Of a stretch of DNA of 35,850 nt, positions 15,160 to 22,677 are shown piece after piece. Under the pieces are notes generated by a model. The model made no database searches. It had not been told where the DNA came from and saw only the letters and a program-made list of their open reading frames with translations. The stretch's first letter is position 1; each line of letters starts with the position of its first letter. Both the position numbers and the translations under genes were made by a program. Origin of the DNA: CAUSKK01 sp963533935 (lineage in GTDB: Bacteria > Pseudomonadota > Gammaproteobacteria > Cardiobacteriales > Cardiobacteriaceae); NCBI GenBank assembly GCA_963533935.1, contig CAUSQL010000013.1, forward strand, positions 1 through 35,850. Direction: 5' to 3'.

Positions 15160-16182
15160 CTAGCCACGGCGCCACAGGTGCACGGTAACCTCTTCCCGGT
15201 CGTGGTACAGCTGCTTGGCTTCCCAGGCCAGGTCGGGCGCCGCAAAGAGTTCCAGACAGCGCTGCAATTCCCGGTAGCGCTGCCTCATCGGCAGCTTCAG
15301 ATTAAAAATGGCCTCGTCGCACCAGCCATTTTCGAACCACTGATGCAGCCGCTGGCTGACGGCCAGGGGCTTTTCCACCATATCGCAGACCAGCAAATCC
15401 ACCTTGTCCCGCCGCTCCGGCGCGTACTTAAAACCGTCCTCGCGGCGGTGTTCCACCCGCCCCGTAGCCAGCAGCCGTTTATCCATGGGCCCGTTGTCGA
15501 TGGCCTGCACGGCGCAGCCGCGACGCACCAGCTGGTAGGTCCAACCGCCGGGGCTGGCGCCCAGGTCCACGCAGCGGCTGCAATCGTTCAATTCCCGCTG
15601 TAGAGAAAAGGTGAGCAGCGCCTCCTCCAGCTTCAGGGTGGCCCGGCTCGGCGCCTCCTGCGGCAGCTTCAGGCGGCGAATGCCCATGTACTGGTCCGAG
15701 GAATTATTAATCAGGCTGTAGCCCAGCAGGCAGTGGTCGCTGGCGAGAAAGAATAGATGTAGCCGCTGTGACGCCTCAGCCTTGAGAAAATTAATGCGCT
15801 TCAGCTTCGGTTGCAGGGCCTTGCCGAACTGCCGGCAGAAATGCAGTAGCTCCTTGCCTGCCTCGCTGTCGGCGGCTTCCACGAAGAACTCCCGGCAGCG
15901 GGCCACCGGCCGCAGGGCCGCAAGAATGGGACTAATGCGGTCGTCCCGCGGCAGTGCCCGCAGTTCATTTACCACCAGAATCAGCTGGCGGGCGAAGATG
16001 AGCCGGCGAAAGTCCAGCCGCTGCAGCAGCGTTTCGCTGGCGTCGCTCTGAAAGAGCACGTGGCCGCTGGCCGGTGTGCTGCGGCAGCTGCCGGTAAAAC
16101 CGAGGGCTTCCGCCTGGGCGGTGATTTCCGCGGCCATTTCCGCTTCAAAGCCCGGCCGACAGTAGAGGAGTAATTGCTTCAT
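15160..16182 (-). CDS. rlmM: 23S rRNA 2'-O-ribose methyltransferase RlmM
   Basis: Methylates the 2'-O of C2498 of 23S rRNA (E. coli numbering) with S-adenosylmethionine before ribosome assembly. The 340 residues comprise an N-terminal THUMP-containing half and a Rossmann methyltransferase with DLGASPGGWTYQLV (207-220), LLVCDMVEKP (263-272) and NLKLPM (294-299), in line with RlmM (E. coli 366). The ATG at 16182 is chosen because MKQLLLYCRPGFEAEMAAE aligns with RlmM N-termini; an extension to 16233 would run into the repeat array. No Shine-Dalgarno is visible. TATAAT lies 6 bp upstream of the ATG, which suggests a leaderless or near-leaderless mRNA. It is divergent from lptD across a 333-bp repeat-filled gap. 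Confidence 0.93.
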   Translation of the reverse strand: MKQLLLYCRPGFEAEMAAEITAQAEALGFTGSCRSTPASGHVLFQSDASETLLQRLDFRRLIFARQLILVVNELRALPRDDRISPILAALRPVARCREFFVEAADSEAGKELLHFCRQFGKALQPKLKRINFLKAEASQRLHLFFLASDHCLLGYSLINNSSDQYMGIRRLKLPQEAPSRATLKLEEALLTFSLQRELNDCSRCVDLGASPGGWTYQLVRRGCAVQAIDNGPMDKRLLATGRVEHRREDGFKYAPERRDKVDLLVCDMVEKPLAVSQRLHQWFENGWCDEAIFNLKLPMRQRYRELQRCLELFAAPDLAWEAKQLYHDREEVTVHLWRRG

Positions 16183-16188
16183 GGGGCA

Positions 16189-16194
16189 ATTATA
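16189..16194 (-). promoter_or_regulatory. Consensus -10 box of rlmM, next to the start codon
   Basis: The minus strand reads TATAAT, six bases (TGCCCC region), then ATG. Transcription would start at or within a base or two of the start codon. The -35 position falls in the palindromic array and reads GGAGAA, a poor match. Confidence 0.45.
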
Positions 16195-16198
16195 CGAG

Positions 16199-16460
16199 TG
16201 GACGGGCGGTGTTCTCCCTTCGGTCGCCGGCAAGCCGGCCGCTTTGGCTCCGGCCGCCGGCTTTTCCTAGATATTTAAGCAAGATTTAAATACATCAGAA
16301 GCGCCCCGTTGTATGTTTAAACCGTCTTAACATACAGTAGGGCGCTTCCCCTGTATGTTTAAAAGCCTGATTAAACATACAGGGGAAGCCGCAGGCCTGA
16401 GCGTCAGCGACCGGCTTGCCGGCGACCGAAGGGAGAACACCGCCCGTCCGTCGGTAAATA
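16199..16460. repeat. Large compound palindrome between rlmM and lptD
   Basis: The outer arms are long inverted repeats: gacgggcggtgttctccctt cggtcgccggcaagccgg near 16201-16238 and its complement near 16412-16450. Inside are a damaged palindrome (gcgccccgttgtatgttt ... acatacagtagggcgctt, about 16299-16341) and a clean one (cccctgtatgttta ... taaacatacagggg, about 16348-16385). This fills most of the divergent gap, so both promoters must sit in or beside it. Confidence 0.82.
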
Positions 16461-16481
16461 GCCGGCAAAGGCTAAAGCGCC

Positions 16482-16501
16482 CCATTGGTCTAAACTAATG
16501 G
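16482..16501 (+). promoter_or_regulatory. Short palindromic box upstream of lptD
   Basis: Ccattggtctaaactaatgg is nearly self-complementary (ccatt...taatgg) and ends 14 bp before the lptD start. Similar boxes occur in the direct-repeat composites at 20592-20612 and 21239-21258. Function unknown; it could be an operator or part of the repeat unit. Confidence 0.35.
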
Positions 16502-16515
16502 CTTAATTGTAATTA

Positions 16516-18642
16516 ATGAGAACCGTGAAAATTTTCCTCCTGTCCCTGCCATTTCTTTCCCTGGCCTGGGCCCAGCAGTGCCCCGTGGACCCGCTGGCCC
16601 AGACCCTCAGCCAGAGCCGCTTCGCCGACCGGCTGCGGCCGGCCACCGACGGGCGCATTTACGCTGAAGCCGACAGTTCCGAAGGCGATTACCACCGGGC
16701 CCAGCTGGCCGGCAACGTCATCGTTAATCAGGGCGAAAAGCAGTTCCGCGCGGACCAGGTGATTTACAGTGCCAGCGGTGAGCGGGGGCAAATCCCCGGC
16801 ACCGGCCTGTTCAGCGATACGCAGATGGCGGTGCAGGGTCAAAATATTAACTTTGACCTGGGCCAACGCACCGCGGACGTGGCCGCCGGCGACTATTACC
16901 TGACCCGCCAGGGGGCCTCCGGCCGGGCGGAAAATCTGCACTTCGACGACGAGCACCGGCAGGACACCATGGAAAACGCCACCTGGAGCACCTGCGGCCG
17001 CCTTAATCCGGACTGGCATTTGCAGGCGGAAAAATTAACCCTCGACCGGGTGCAGAACCGGGCCATCGCTAGGAATATGACCTTCCACGTCGGTTCCCTG
17101 CCCCTGGCCTATCTGCCCTACTTCTCCTACCCCATCGGCAAGGGCCGCCAGAGCGGCTTTCTCATTCCCCGGCTGCGCACCAGCGACAGCAACGGCCTGG
17201 AACTGGCAGTGCCCTATTACTGGAACATCGCGCCCAACCGGGACGCCACCGTAACCCTGCGGCCCATGACCAAGCAGGGCCTCATGGTGGAGGGAGAATT
17301 CCGCTATCTGGAGCCGAACTATTCCGGTCAGCTGGCCGGCAGCTACCTAATTAGCAACAAACCGCGCCAGCGCTGGAGCGGCCTCTGGGAACATAAATAC
17401 GAGAAGGACGACTGGCGCAGCGACCTGCGCTTCCAGCAGGTGTCCGACCGCAACTATCTGGAGGACTTCAGCAACGATTTGGAAGAGACCAACGACTGGT
17501 TCCTGGAACGGCACTGGCGCACCAACTACGGTAAGAACTGGCAGCTGGAATGGCAGGATTTCCAAATTTCCGACCCGACGGTGCTGAATAAGCCCTACAG
17601 CAAGCTGCCAGAGCTCAGTTACCAGAACCAGTGGGAGGAGGGCAATTTAACCCTATCCGCCGCCGCCTCCGCTGCCCACTTTCATAAGCGGCGCACGGTC
17701 AGCGGCAACCGCTACAACGGCCAGCTGAGCGCCAGCTATGATCTGGCCAGCCCCGGCGCCTTCAGCCGCCCCAAGCTAATCCTCAACGGCAGCCACTACG
17801 ACCTGAACAACGGCCGCCGCTTCAACCGGCTGCTGCCCACCTTCAGCTGGGATAACGGCCTAATCTTTGAGCGCCAGAGTCAGAATTTCACCCAGACCCT
17901 GGAGCCGCGGCTGTTCTACGTCTACACCCCCTACCGCAACCAGGAAACCTTTCCCTCCTTCGACACCACTAACCTGAGCTTCCGCTGGGACAATCTGTTC
18001 CGGGAGAACTGGTTCATCGGCGGTGACCGGGTAGCCGACAACAACGAGCTGCGCTACGGCCTCACCAGCCGCTTCCTCAAGGATGAGGACGGCCAGGAGA
18101 AGGCGCGCCTATCCGTGGGTTCCATTGAATATTTCACCCGGCCGCGGGTGCGCCGCTTCGACGATTTCGGCACGGAACAGCGCAAGCGGCTCATCGCCAG
18201 CGAATTGGAATACCAAATTAACGACCAGTGGCAGCTGGCCGCGGTCAATTTGCACAATGGCACGGATAATCGCAGCCAATACAGCATGCTGGACCTGCGC
18301 TACAAGCTGGCGCCGGAACAGTTCATTTCCCTGGCCCACCGCTTCCGCCGCGACCGCTTTAATCAGCTGTCCCTGCAGGGCCAGTGGCGCATCAACGACC
18401 GCTGGAAAACCTTTTTCCGGCAGGATTATTCACTCAATGAAAACCGTCTGTTCCACGACATGCTGGGGGTGGAATACGACGATTGCTGCTGGTCGCTGCG
18501 GCTGGCCGGCAAGCGCCACCGCCGTTCCCCCAGCGATGGGCGCATGAACAATACGTTATACTTCGAGTTCATGTTTAAGGGGCTGGGTTCCCTGGGCCGC
18601 AGTGCCAAGCCCCTGTTGGAAAATGATATTAAGGAGTTCTAA
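16516..18642 (+). CDS. lptD: LPS-assembly outer-membrane protein LptD
   Basis: LptD with LptE inserts lipopolysaccharide into the outer leaflet. The 708 residues have a signal peptide MRTVKIFLLSLPFLSLAWA, an N-terminal OstA/jellyroll domain (about 43-155: DGRIYAEADSSEGDYHRAQL, NVIVNQGEKQFRADQVIY) and a C-terminal barrel (LPYFSYPIGKGRQSGFLIPR). Four cysteines at 22, 160, 657 and 658 fit the C1-C3/C2-C4 disulfide pattern needed for function. It is shorter than E. coli LptD (784) but complete. No strong ribosome site is seen before the ATG at 16516. Its stop overlaps the surA start (TAATG), and surA encodes a chaperone that LptD needs, as in E. coli. Confidence 0.95.
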   Translation: MRTVKIFLLSLPFLSLAWAQQCPVDPLAQTLSQSRFADRLRPATDGRIYAEADSSEGDYHRAQLAGNVIVNQGEKQFRADQVIYSASGERGQIPGTGLFSDTQMAVQGQNINFDLGQRTADVAAGDYYLTRQGASGRAENLHFDDEHRQDTMENATWSTCGRLNPDWHLQAEKLTLDRVQNRAIARNMTFHVGSLPLAYLPYFSYPIGKGRQSGFLIPRLRTSDSNGLELAVPYYWNIAPNRDATVTLRPMTKQGLMVEGEFRYLEPNYSGQLAGSYLISNKPRQRWSGLWEHKYEKDDWRSDLRFQQVSDRNYLEDFSNDLEETNDWFLERHWRTNYGKNWQLEWQDFQISDPTVLNKPYSKLPELSYQNQWEEGNLTLSAAASAAHFHKRRTVSGNRYNGQLSASYDLASPGAFSRPKLILNGSHYDLNNGRRFNRLLPTFSWDNGLIFERQSQNFTQTLEPRLFYVYTPYRNQETFPSFDTTNLSFRWDNLFRENWFIGGDRVADNNELRYGLTSRFLKDEDGQEKARLSVGSIEYFTRPRVRRFDDFGTEQRKRLIASELEYQINDQWQLAAVNLHNGTDNRSQYSMLDLRYKLAPEQFISLAHRFRRDRFNQLSLQGQWRINDRWKTFFRQDYSLNENRLFHDMLGVEYDDCCWSLRLAGKRHRRSPSDGRMNNTLYFEFMFKGLGSLGRSAKPLLENDIKEF

Positions 18643-20147
18643 TGCGCAGCCGATTATTAATGGCCCTGCTACTGGCCCTGTCCCCCCTGGCCAGCCCGAA
18701 AACCAATCCCCCCCAAGAAAAACCCGCCAAGGCCGCGGCGAAAAGTCCCAAAGCGACCGCCACCAAAGAAGTAAAGAAAAAATCCCCGCCAAGTGGCGCC
18801 GGCCGGGCCAGTGCCAGAACTAATCCGGGCCGCAGCGCCGCCAGCGACCGGCGCCGGGCCGTGGCGCAGAAATTAAATTGGAAAAGTGGCGGTAAGGCGG
18901 CCGCCGGCCTGGCGGCCAGTGCTGCTGCTGCCGATGCCGCCGCCGACCGCTACAACCGCAGCTATAGCAACGGCGACGACGTGGGTCTTATCGTTAATAA
19001 CACGGCCATCAGCAAGAACGAGCTGCTGCGGGAAATTGCCATCGAGCGGCGGAGCGCGCCCAAGGACATTCCCGACCAGGTGCTAACCCAGCAAATCATT
19101 GAGGAAACTATCCGCCGGGAACTGCTGCGCGAGCTGGCCCAGCGCACGGAAATGAGCGCCGATGACCGGGAAATCGCCGGGGCCGTTAAGCAGATTGCCG
19201 CCCAGAACAAGGTGTCCGAGGCAGATTTGCTGCAGCAGGTGCAGCGGGATACGGGCATGAACGCGGAACAGTACAAGCGGCGGCTGGCGGAAAGTGTGCT
19301 GGAGGAGAAGATGAAAATGGAGGCCATCGGCCCGGAAATTTCCGTCAGCGAGGACGAGGTGGACGACCAGATTGCCCAGCTGGCCTATAAACAGGGTTCC
19401 AGCCTGGAGGTGGAAGACCTGCTGCTGCCGCTGCCGCCGGGCACCCCCGAGCAGCGGGCGCCGAAGATTAGGCAGGTATTAAAGATGGTATCCGACGCTC
19501 TAGCCAAGTCCGGCAATAGCATGCAGCGGGCGGCGGCGCTCATTCCCCAGGCCCGCTTTAACAATTTGGGCGCCGTGGACCTGCAGCAGGCGCCGCCGCG
19601 CTTTGCCCGGGTGCTGGCGAATTTGCCGGTGGGTGAGGTGAGTTCGACGCCGGTCATTGACTCGGACGGCATGCACTTTCTCCGCGTCGCCCGCCGGGAC
19701 ACCGGCGCCGGTGGGGCGCAGATGACCGAAGCGGCGGTGCAACACATCATGGTGCGCGGCGACGACCAGCGGGCCAAGGAGAAGGTGGATTCCATCTACC
19801 GGGCCCTGCAGGGCGGTGAATCCTTTGCGGCCCTGGCCCAGCGCTATTCCGACGACAGCAGTTCGGCGGTGAAGGGCGGCGACATGGGCTACGTCAATGG
19901 CAGCGAGGTGGGCGAGGAGTTCAGCAAGGTCATGGAACAGGCGCCATTAAATCAGCTGGTGCCGCCCTTTAAGAGCAGTAGCGGCTGGCACATCATTGTG
20001 GTGAAGGACCGGCGCCAGGTGGACGGCAGCGAGGCCATGCTGCGGCAACGCATTAAATTGGCCCTCATGTCCCAGCGCTTGGAGAGTCGCTGGCAGCAGT
20101 ATCTGCAGCAGCTGCGCCAGAACGCCTTCGTGAAGATAAACCTTTAA
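18642..20147 (+). CDS. surA: Periplasmic chaperone / peptidyl-prolyl isomerase SurA
   Basis: SurA escorts outer-membrane proteins, including LptD, through the periplasm. The 501 residues exceed E. coli SurA (428). After a signal peptide (about 1-19) comes an unusual Lys/Ala/Ser-rich linker to about residue 108. The SurA N-domain (GLIVNNTAISKNELLREIA onward, 115-230) follows, then a first parvulin domain that is weakly conserved (about 235-355). A clear second parvulin domain contains VQHIMVRG, FAALAQRYSDDSSSAVKGGD and GWHIIVVKDRR. The C-terminal helix LMSQRLESRWQQYLQQLRQN completes the core. It overlaps lptD (TAATG) and is followed 16 bp later by an HMA protein gene. Confidence 0.93.
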   Translation: MRSRLLMALLLALSPLASPKTNPPQEKPAKAAAKSPKATATKEVKKKSPPSGAGRASARTNPGRSAASDRRRAVAQKLNWKSGGKAAAGLAASAAAADAAADRYNRSYSNGDDVGLIVNNTAISKNELLREIAIERRSAPKDIPDQVLTQQIIEETIRRELLRELAQRTEMSADDREIAGAVKQIAAQNKVSEADLLQQVQRDTGMNAEQYKRRLAESVLEEKMKMEAIGPEISVSEDEVDDQIAQLAYKQGSSLEVEDLLLPLPPGTPEQRAPKIRQVLKMVSDALAKSGNSMQRAAALIPQARFNNLGAVDLQQAPPRFARVLANLPVGEVSSTPVIDSDGMHFLRVARRDTGAGGAQMTEAAVQHIMVRGDDQRAKEKVDSIYRALQGGESFAALAQRYSDDSSSAVKGGDMGYVNGSEVGEEFSKVMEQAPLNQLVPPFKSSSGWHIIVVKDRRQVDGSEAMLRQRIKLALMSQRLESRWQQYLQQLRQNAFVKINL

Positions 20148-20163
20148 TTAATCAGGAAAAACT

Positions 20164-20397
20164 ATGAGCATTAAGAATTTGCAAATGGCAGTGGTTGGCA
20201 TGCACTGCCCGAACTGTGTGGCCAAGGTAACGGCGGCCCTGGAGCATATCCGTGGGGTGCTGAAGGCGGAGGTAAGCCTGGAGGAACAGCGGGCCGACGT
20301 GCAGTACGACGACGAGCAGGCCAACGAGGAGATGATTTTGACCCGGCTAATCTACGGCTTCGGCGCCAAATTCGACATTTACCCGCTTCCGCAATAA
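20164..20397 (+). CDS. Heavy-metal-associated (HMA) domain protein, CopZ-like
   Basis: Small cytosolic metal chaperone type. The 77 residues form one HMA ferredoxin-like fold with the metal site GMHCPNC (Cys15 and Cys18), then VTAALEHIRGVLKAEVSLEE and the matching second half. The length fits CopZ/Atx1-type proteins, which carry copper(I) or similar soft metals. AGGAAAAACT precedes the start. It sits 16 bp after surA and is closed by a strong terminator at 20403-20424, so it is the last gene of an lptD-surA operon, where E. coli has pdxA. No P-type ATPase is nearby, so its partner is unknown. Confidence 0.85.
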   Translation: MSIKNLQMAVVGMHCPNCVAKVTAALEHIRGVLKAEVSLEEQRADVQYDDEQANEEMILTRLIYGFGAKFDIYPLPQ

Positions 20398-20402
20398 ACC
20401 CC

Positions 20403-20424
20403 GGCGCCATTCGGCGCCTTTTTT
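20403..20424 (+). terminator. Rho-independent terminator of the lptD-surA-HMA operon
   Basis: Stem ggcgcc (20403-20408) and ggcgcc (20413-20418) around attc, followed by tttttt (20419-20424). It lies directly after the HMA gene. Confidence 0.9.
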
Positions 20425-20431
20425 GTGCCTT

Positions 20432-20508
20432 TACCGACGGAGGGGCGCTTTAGCTGTATGTAATTTAGGTTAAAATACATACAACTAAAGCGCCCCGTTG
20501 TTTGTAAA
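20432..20508. repeat. Palindromic repeat with core variant tagctgtatgta
   Basis: Arms ggggcgctttagctgtatgt(a) at 20442-20462 and the complement at 20476-20496 match except for one position (a G-T-type mismatch). It is the first unit of the long non-coding region after the HMA gene. Confidence 0.85.
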
Positions 20509-20510
20509 TA

Positions 20511-20732
20511 GGGCTTTTACAAACGGAGGGGCGCTTTACCTGTCTGTAAATAATGGTTGGGGCGGGCCGCGATTAGCCCACTGGAATGGCGCCAATTAGT
20601 CTAAATCGATGGTAAAGCCGCTAGCCCTGTAGCTTTAGCTCAGTTCCGGGCAATTACCGCATTAAAGATACAATGGGGCGCTTCCCCTGTATGTAATTAA
20701 GGCTTTTAAAGATGGCCGGGCGGTTGTCCTCC
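20511..20732. repeat. Composite direct repeat, copy 1
   Basis: Runs from ttttacaaacggaggggcgc to gccgggcggttgtcctcctg. It begins and ends with half-arms of the palindrome family and has a roughly 110-bp centre with no open frame. The centre contains taaataatggttgg, gcccactgga, gcgccaattagtctaaat and caattaccgcattaaagata. A diverged copy in the same orientation lies at 21168-21384. Confidence 0.8.
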
Positions 20733-21167
20733 TGCATCGGCTCCTGCGCCCTTACCAACTTACCGACGGCCGGGCGGTTGTTCTTCCTCCGGTCGCCGGC
20801 TTTGCTGGTCGGCTAGCGCTCAGGCCTGCGGGTTCAGCCGCGCGTTTGCCCTAGGAGTAATCCTCGTGGGCACCGAGTGGCGGTGTACTCGGCGGAACAG
20901 TTATTCCCAAAGCCCCAACCTCAGCTGAATCCTCGACAGCTTTGTAGCTGAACTTTAGGATTTAGCTAATTCAGTGCCGACGGTGTAGATGCCCCGCATT
21001 AGCTGCCAAATACATACAGGAGAAGTGCCCGAGCGTCAGCGAGGGTGCGTGCGCCGACGCAGGAGGTAAACAACCGCCCGTCCGTCGGTAAGGACGCGTG
21101 CGCCAATGCGAACGGCAAAGCCGGCGACCAGAGGAAGAACAACCACCCGTCCGTCGGTAAAAGCTCT
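20733..21167. other. Non-coding stretch with damaged repeat modules
   Basis: About 435 bp between the two composite copies. It contains fragments of the second module family (ttcctccggtcgccggcttt, gctcaggcctgcggg), repeated half-arms (accgcccgtccgtcggtaa near 21072 and 21149) and, at about 20830-21000, unique sequence with short self-complementary pieces such as the gtgggcaccgag/ctcggcgg area. No convincing open frame, tRNA or known RNA was recognised. Confidence 0.5.
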
Positions 21168-21384
21168 ATTTACAAACAACGGGGCGCTTTACCTGTCTGT
21201 AAATAATGGTTGGATGGGGCGCGCCCACTGGAACTGCGCCAATTGGTCTAAATTGGTGGGAAAGCCGGTGGCTGCGCGGCCTTAGGCCCGGTTCCCAAGC
21301 AATTACCGTATTAAAGATACAATGGGGCGCTTCCCCTGTATGTATTTAAGGCTTTTAAAGATGGCCGGGCGGTTGTTCTCCTAC
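21168..21384. repeat. Composite direct repeat, copy 2
   Basis: Diverged second copy of the element at 20511-20732, same orientation. Shared blocks include tttacctgtctgtaaataat, gcgccaattggtctaaat, caattaccgtattaaagata, atggggcgcttcccctgtat and gccgggcggttgttctcct. Small indels separate the copies in the centre. Confidence 0.8.
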
Positions 21385-21474
21385 GTCATTTCCCGCACCC
21401 GGCCATAACCTTTCCTTATGGCCCCATTGATTTTTGGCGCCGGCGGCCGCGGCCTCCTCCGGTAAATTTCCCCC

Positions 21475-22383
21475 ATGAATCATCGACGTTTACACCTACA
21501 ACTGCTGGCCGTGGCCCTCATCTGGGGCGCCGCCTGGGCCTGGGCAAAAATCATCACCCGCGAAGTCCTGCCGCTGACCGCCGGCCTCACCCGGCTGACG
21601 CTGGCGGCCCTGCTGCTGCTGGCCTGGCTCTACCGCTGCGACCGCTTCGCCGAACTGCGCCAGCTGCGCGGCGGCCAACTGCTGAAGCTGACCCTGGCTG
21701 CCCTGGTCGGCTTCTTTGGCTATGCGGTCTGCTTCGTCCTCGGCATTAAAAACACCAGCGCCACCAACGCCACCATCATCATCACGCTGAATTCGCCGGC
21801 CACCATGTTCGGCGCCGTGCTGATTTTCCGCGAACACATCAACCGGGCCATCGGCGTCGGCATGGCCTGCGCCCTGGCCGGCACGGTGCTGGCCATCAGC
21901 CGCGGCGATTTGGCGAACTTCAGTGCCGTCGGCCGCGGCGATTACTTTGTCTTTGGCTGCGTGCTGTGCTTTTCCGCCTTCACCCTGTTCGCCAAGACCT
22001 TTCTGCGCGGCCTGTCCTCGCGGCTGGTGGTAACCATTTCCACGGTGCTGGCGGCGCTGGCCCTGCTGCCGGTGCAGTGGGCGCTGGAGGGGGCGGCCGG
22101 CTTCCATAGCTTATTTAACGCCTCACCCTGGGCCGCCCTGCACATGGCTTTAATCGTCGGCCTCAGCACCGTGCTCGGCTACATCTGGTATTTCCAGGGG
22201 GTGCAGGGGCTGGGCGCGGCGCGGGCGGCGATATACAACGTGCTGGTGCCGCTCTTCGGCATCGCCTATTCGCTGCTATTTTTAAATGAACCGGGCCACT
22301 GGACCCTGCTGCCGGGGGTGGGCCTGACGGTGGCGGGGCTGGCGCTGATTAACCGGGGCCAGCGGCAGCTGGCCGGCCACTGA
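21475..22383 (+). CDS. EamA/DMT-family transporter
   Basis: Inner-membrane protein of the drug/metabolite transporter superfamily, with two EamA repeats and about ten membrane helices in 302 residues. Visible markers are the opening LLAVALIWGAAWAWAKI (helix 1), GIKNTSATNATIII in the first repeat, and GLSTVLGYIWYFQGVQGLGA and LLFLNEPGHWTLLPGVGLTV in the second. Members export amino acids, nucleotides or other small metabolites; the substrate cannot be read from sequence. The start at 21475 follows a short gap from the direct repeat and has no clear ribosome site. The gene stands alone and is convergent with the Kef antiporter gene, with a repeat mosaic between. Confidence 0.85.
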   Translation: MNHRRLHLQLLAVALIWGAAWAWAKIITREVLPLTAGLTRLTLAALLLLAWLYRCDRFAELRQLRGGQLLKLTLAALVGFFGYAVCFVLGIKNTSATNATIIITLNSPATMFGAVLIFREHINRAIGVGMACALAGTVLAISRGDLANFSAVGRGDYFVFGCVLCFSAFTLFAKTFLRGLSSRLVVTISTVLAALALLPVQWALEGAAGFHSLFNASPWAALHMALIVGLSTVLGYIWYFQGVQGLGAARAAIYNVLVPLFGIAYSLLFLNEPGHWTLLPGVGLTVAGLALINRGQRQLAGH

Positions 22384-22393
22384 TTGCTTAAAC

Positions 22394-22625
22394 AAACAGC
22401 CGTTCTTCTCCCTTCGGTCGCTGGGTTCTTCTCCCTTCGGTCGCTGGCTTCGCCAGTCGCTAACGCTCAGGCCTACGGCTCTCCGGTAGGTATTTAAGCG
22501 AAATTTAAATACATGAGAAGCGCCCCGTTGTATGTTTAAACCGCCTTAACATACAACGGGGCGCTTTGGTTGTATGTTTAAAAGCCTTATTAAACATACA
22601 ACCAAAGCGCCCGTCCGTCGGTAAA
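22394..22625. repeat. Repeat mosaic between the EamA and Kef genes
   Basis: It opens with a tandem duplication of ttcttctcccttcggtcgct (about 22400-22442) that leads into ggcttcgccagtcgctaacg and ctcaggcctacggc. Two adjacent palindromes follow: ggtatttaagcgaaatttaa-type ends with gcgccccgttgtatgtttaa/ttaacatacaacggggcgc (about 22519-22564), and ttggttgtatgtttaa/ttaaacatacaaccaa (about 22567-22607), each internally matched. Confidence 0.8.
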
Positions 22626-22677
22626 CGCTGCCCCCGAAGGGTTTTCCCCCAAGGAGGTTAGAACTTGATGATGCCAA

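Noticed and set aside
21496..22107. 203-residue minus-strand frame opposite the EamA gene
   Set aside because: Gln/Gly/Arg-rich mirror of a membrane protein gene, with no domain and no start signal.
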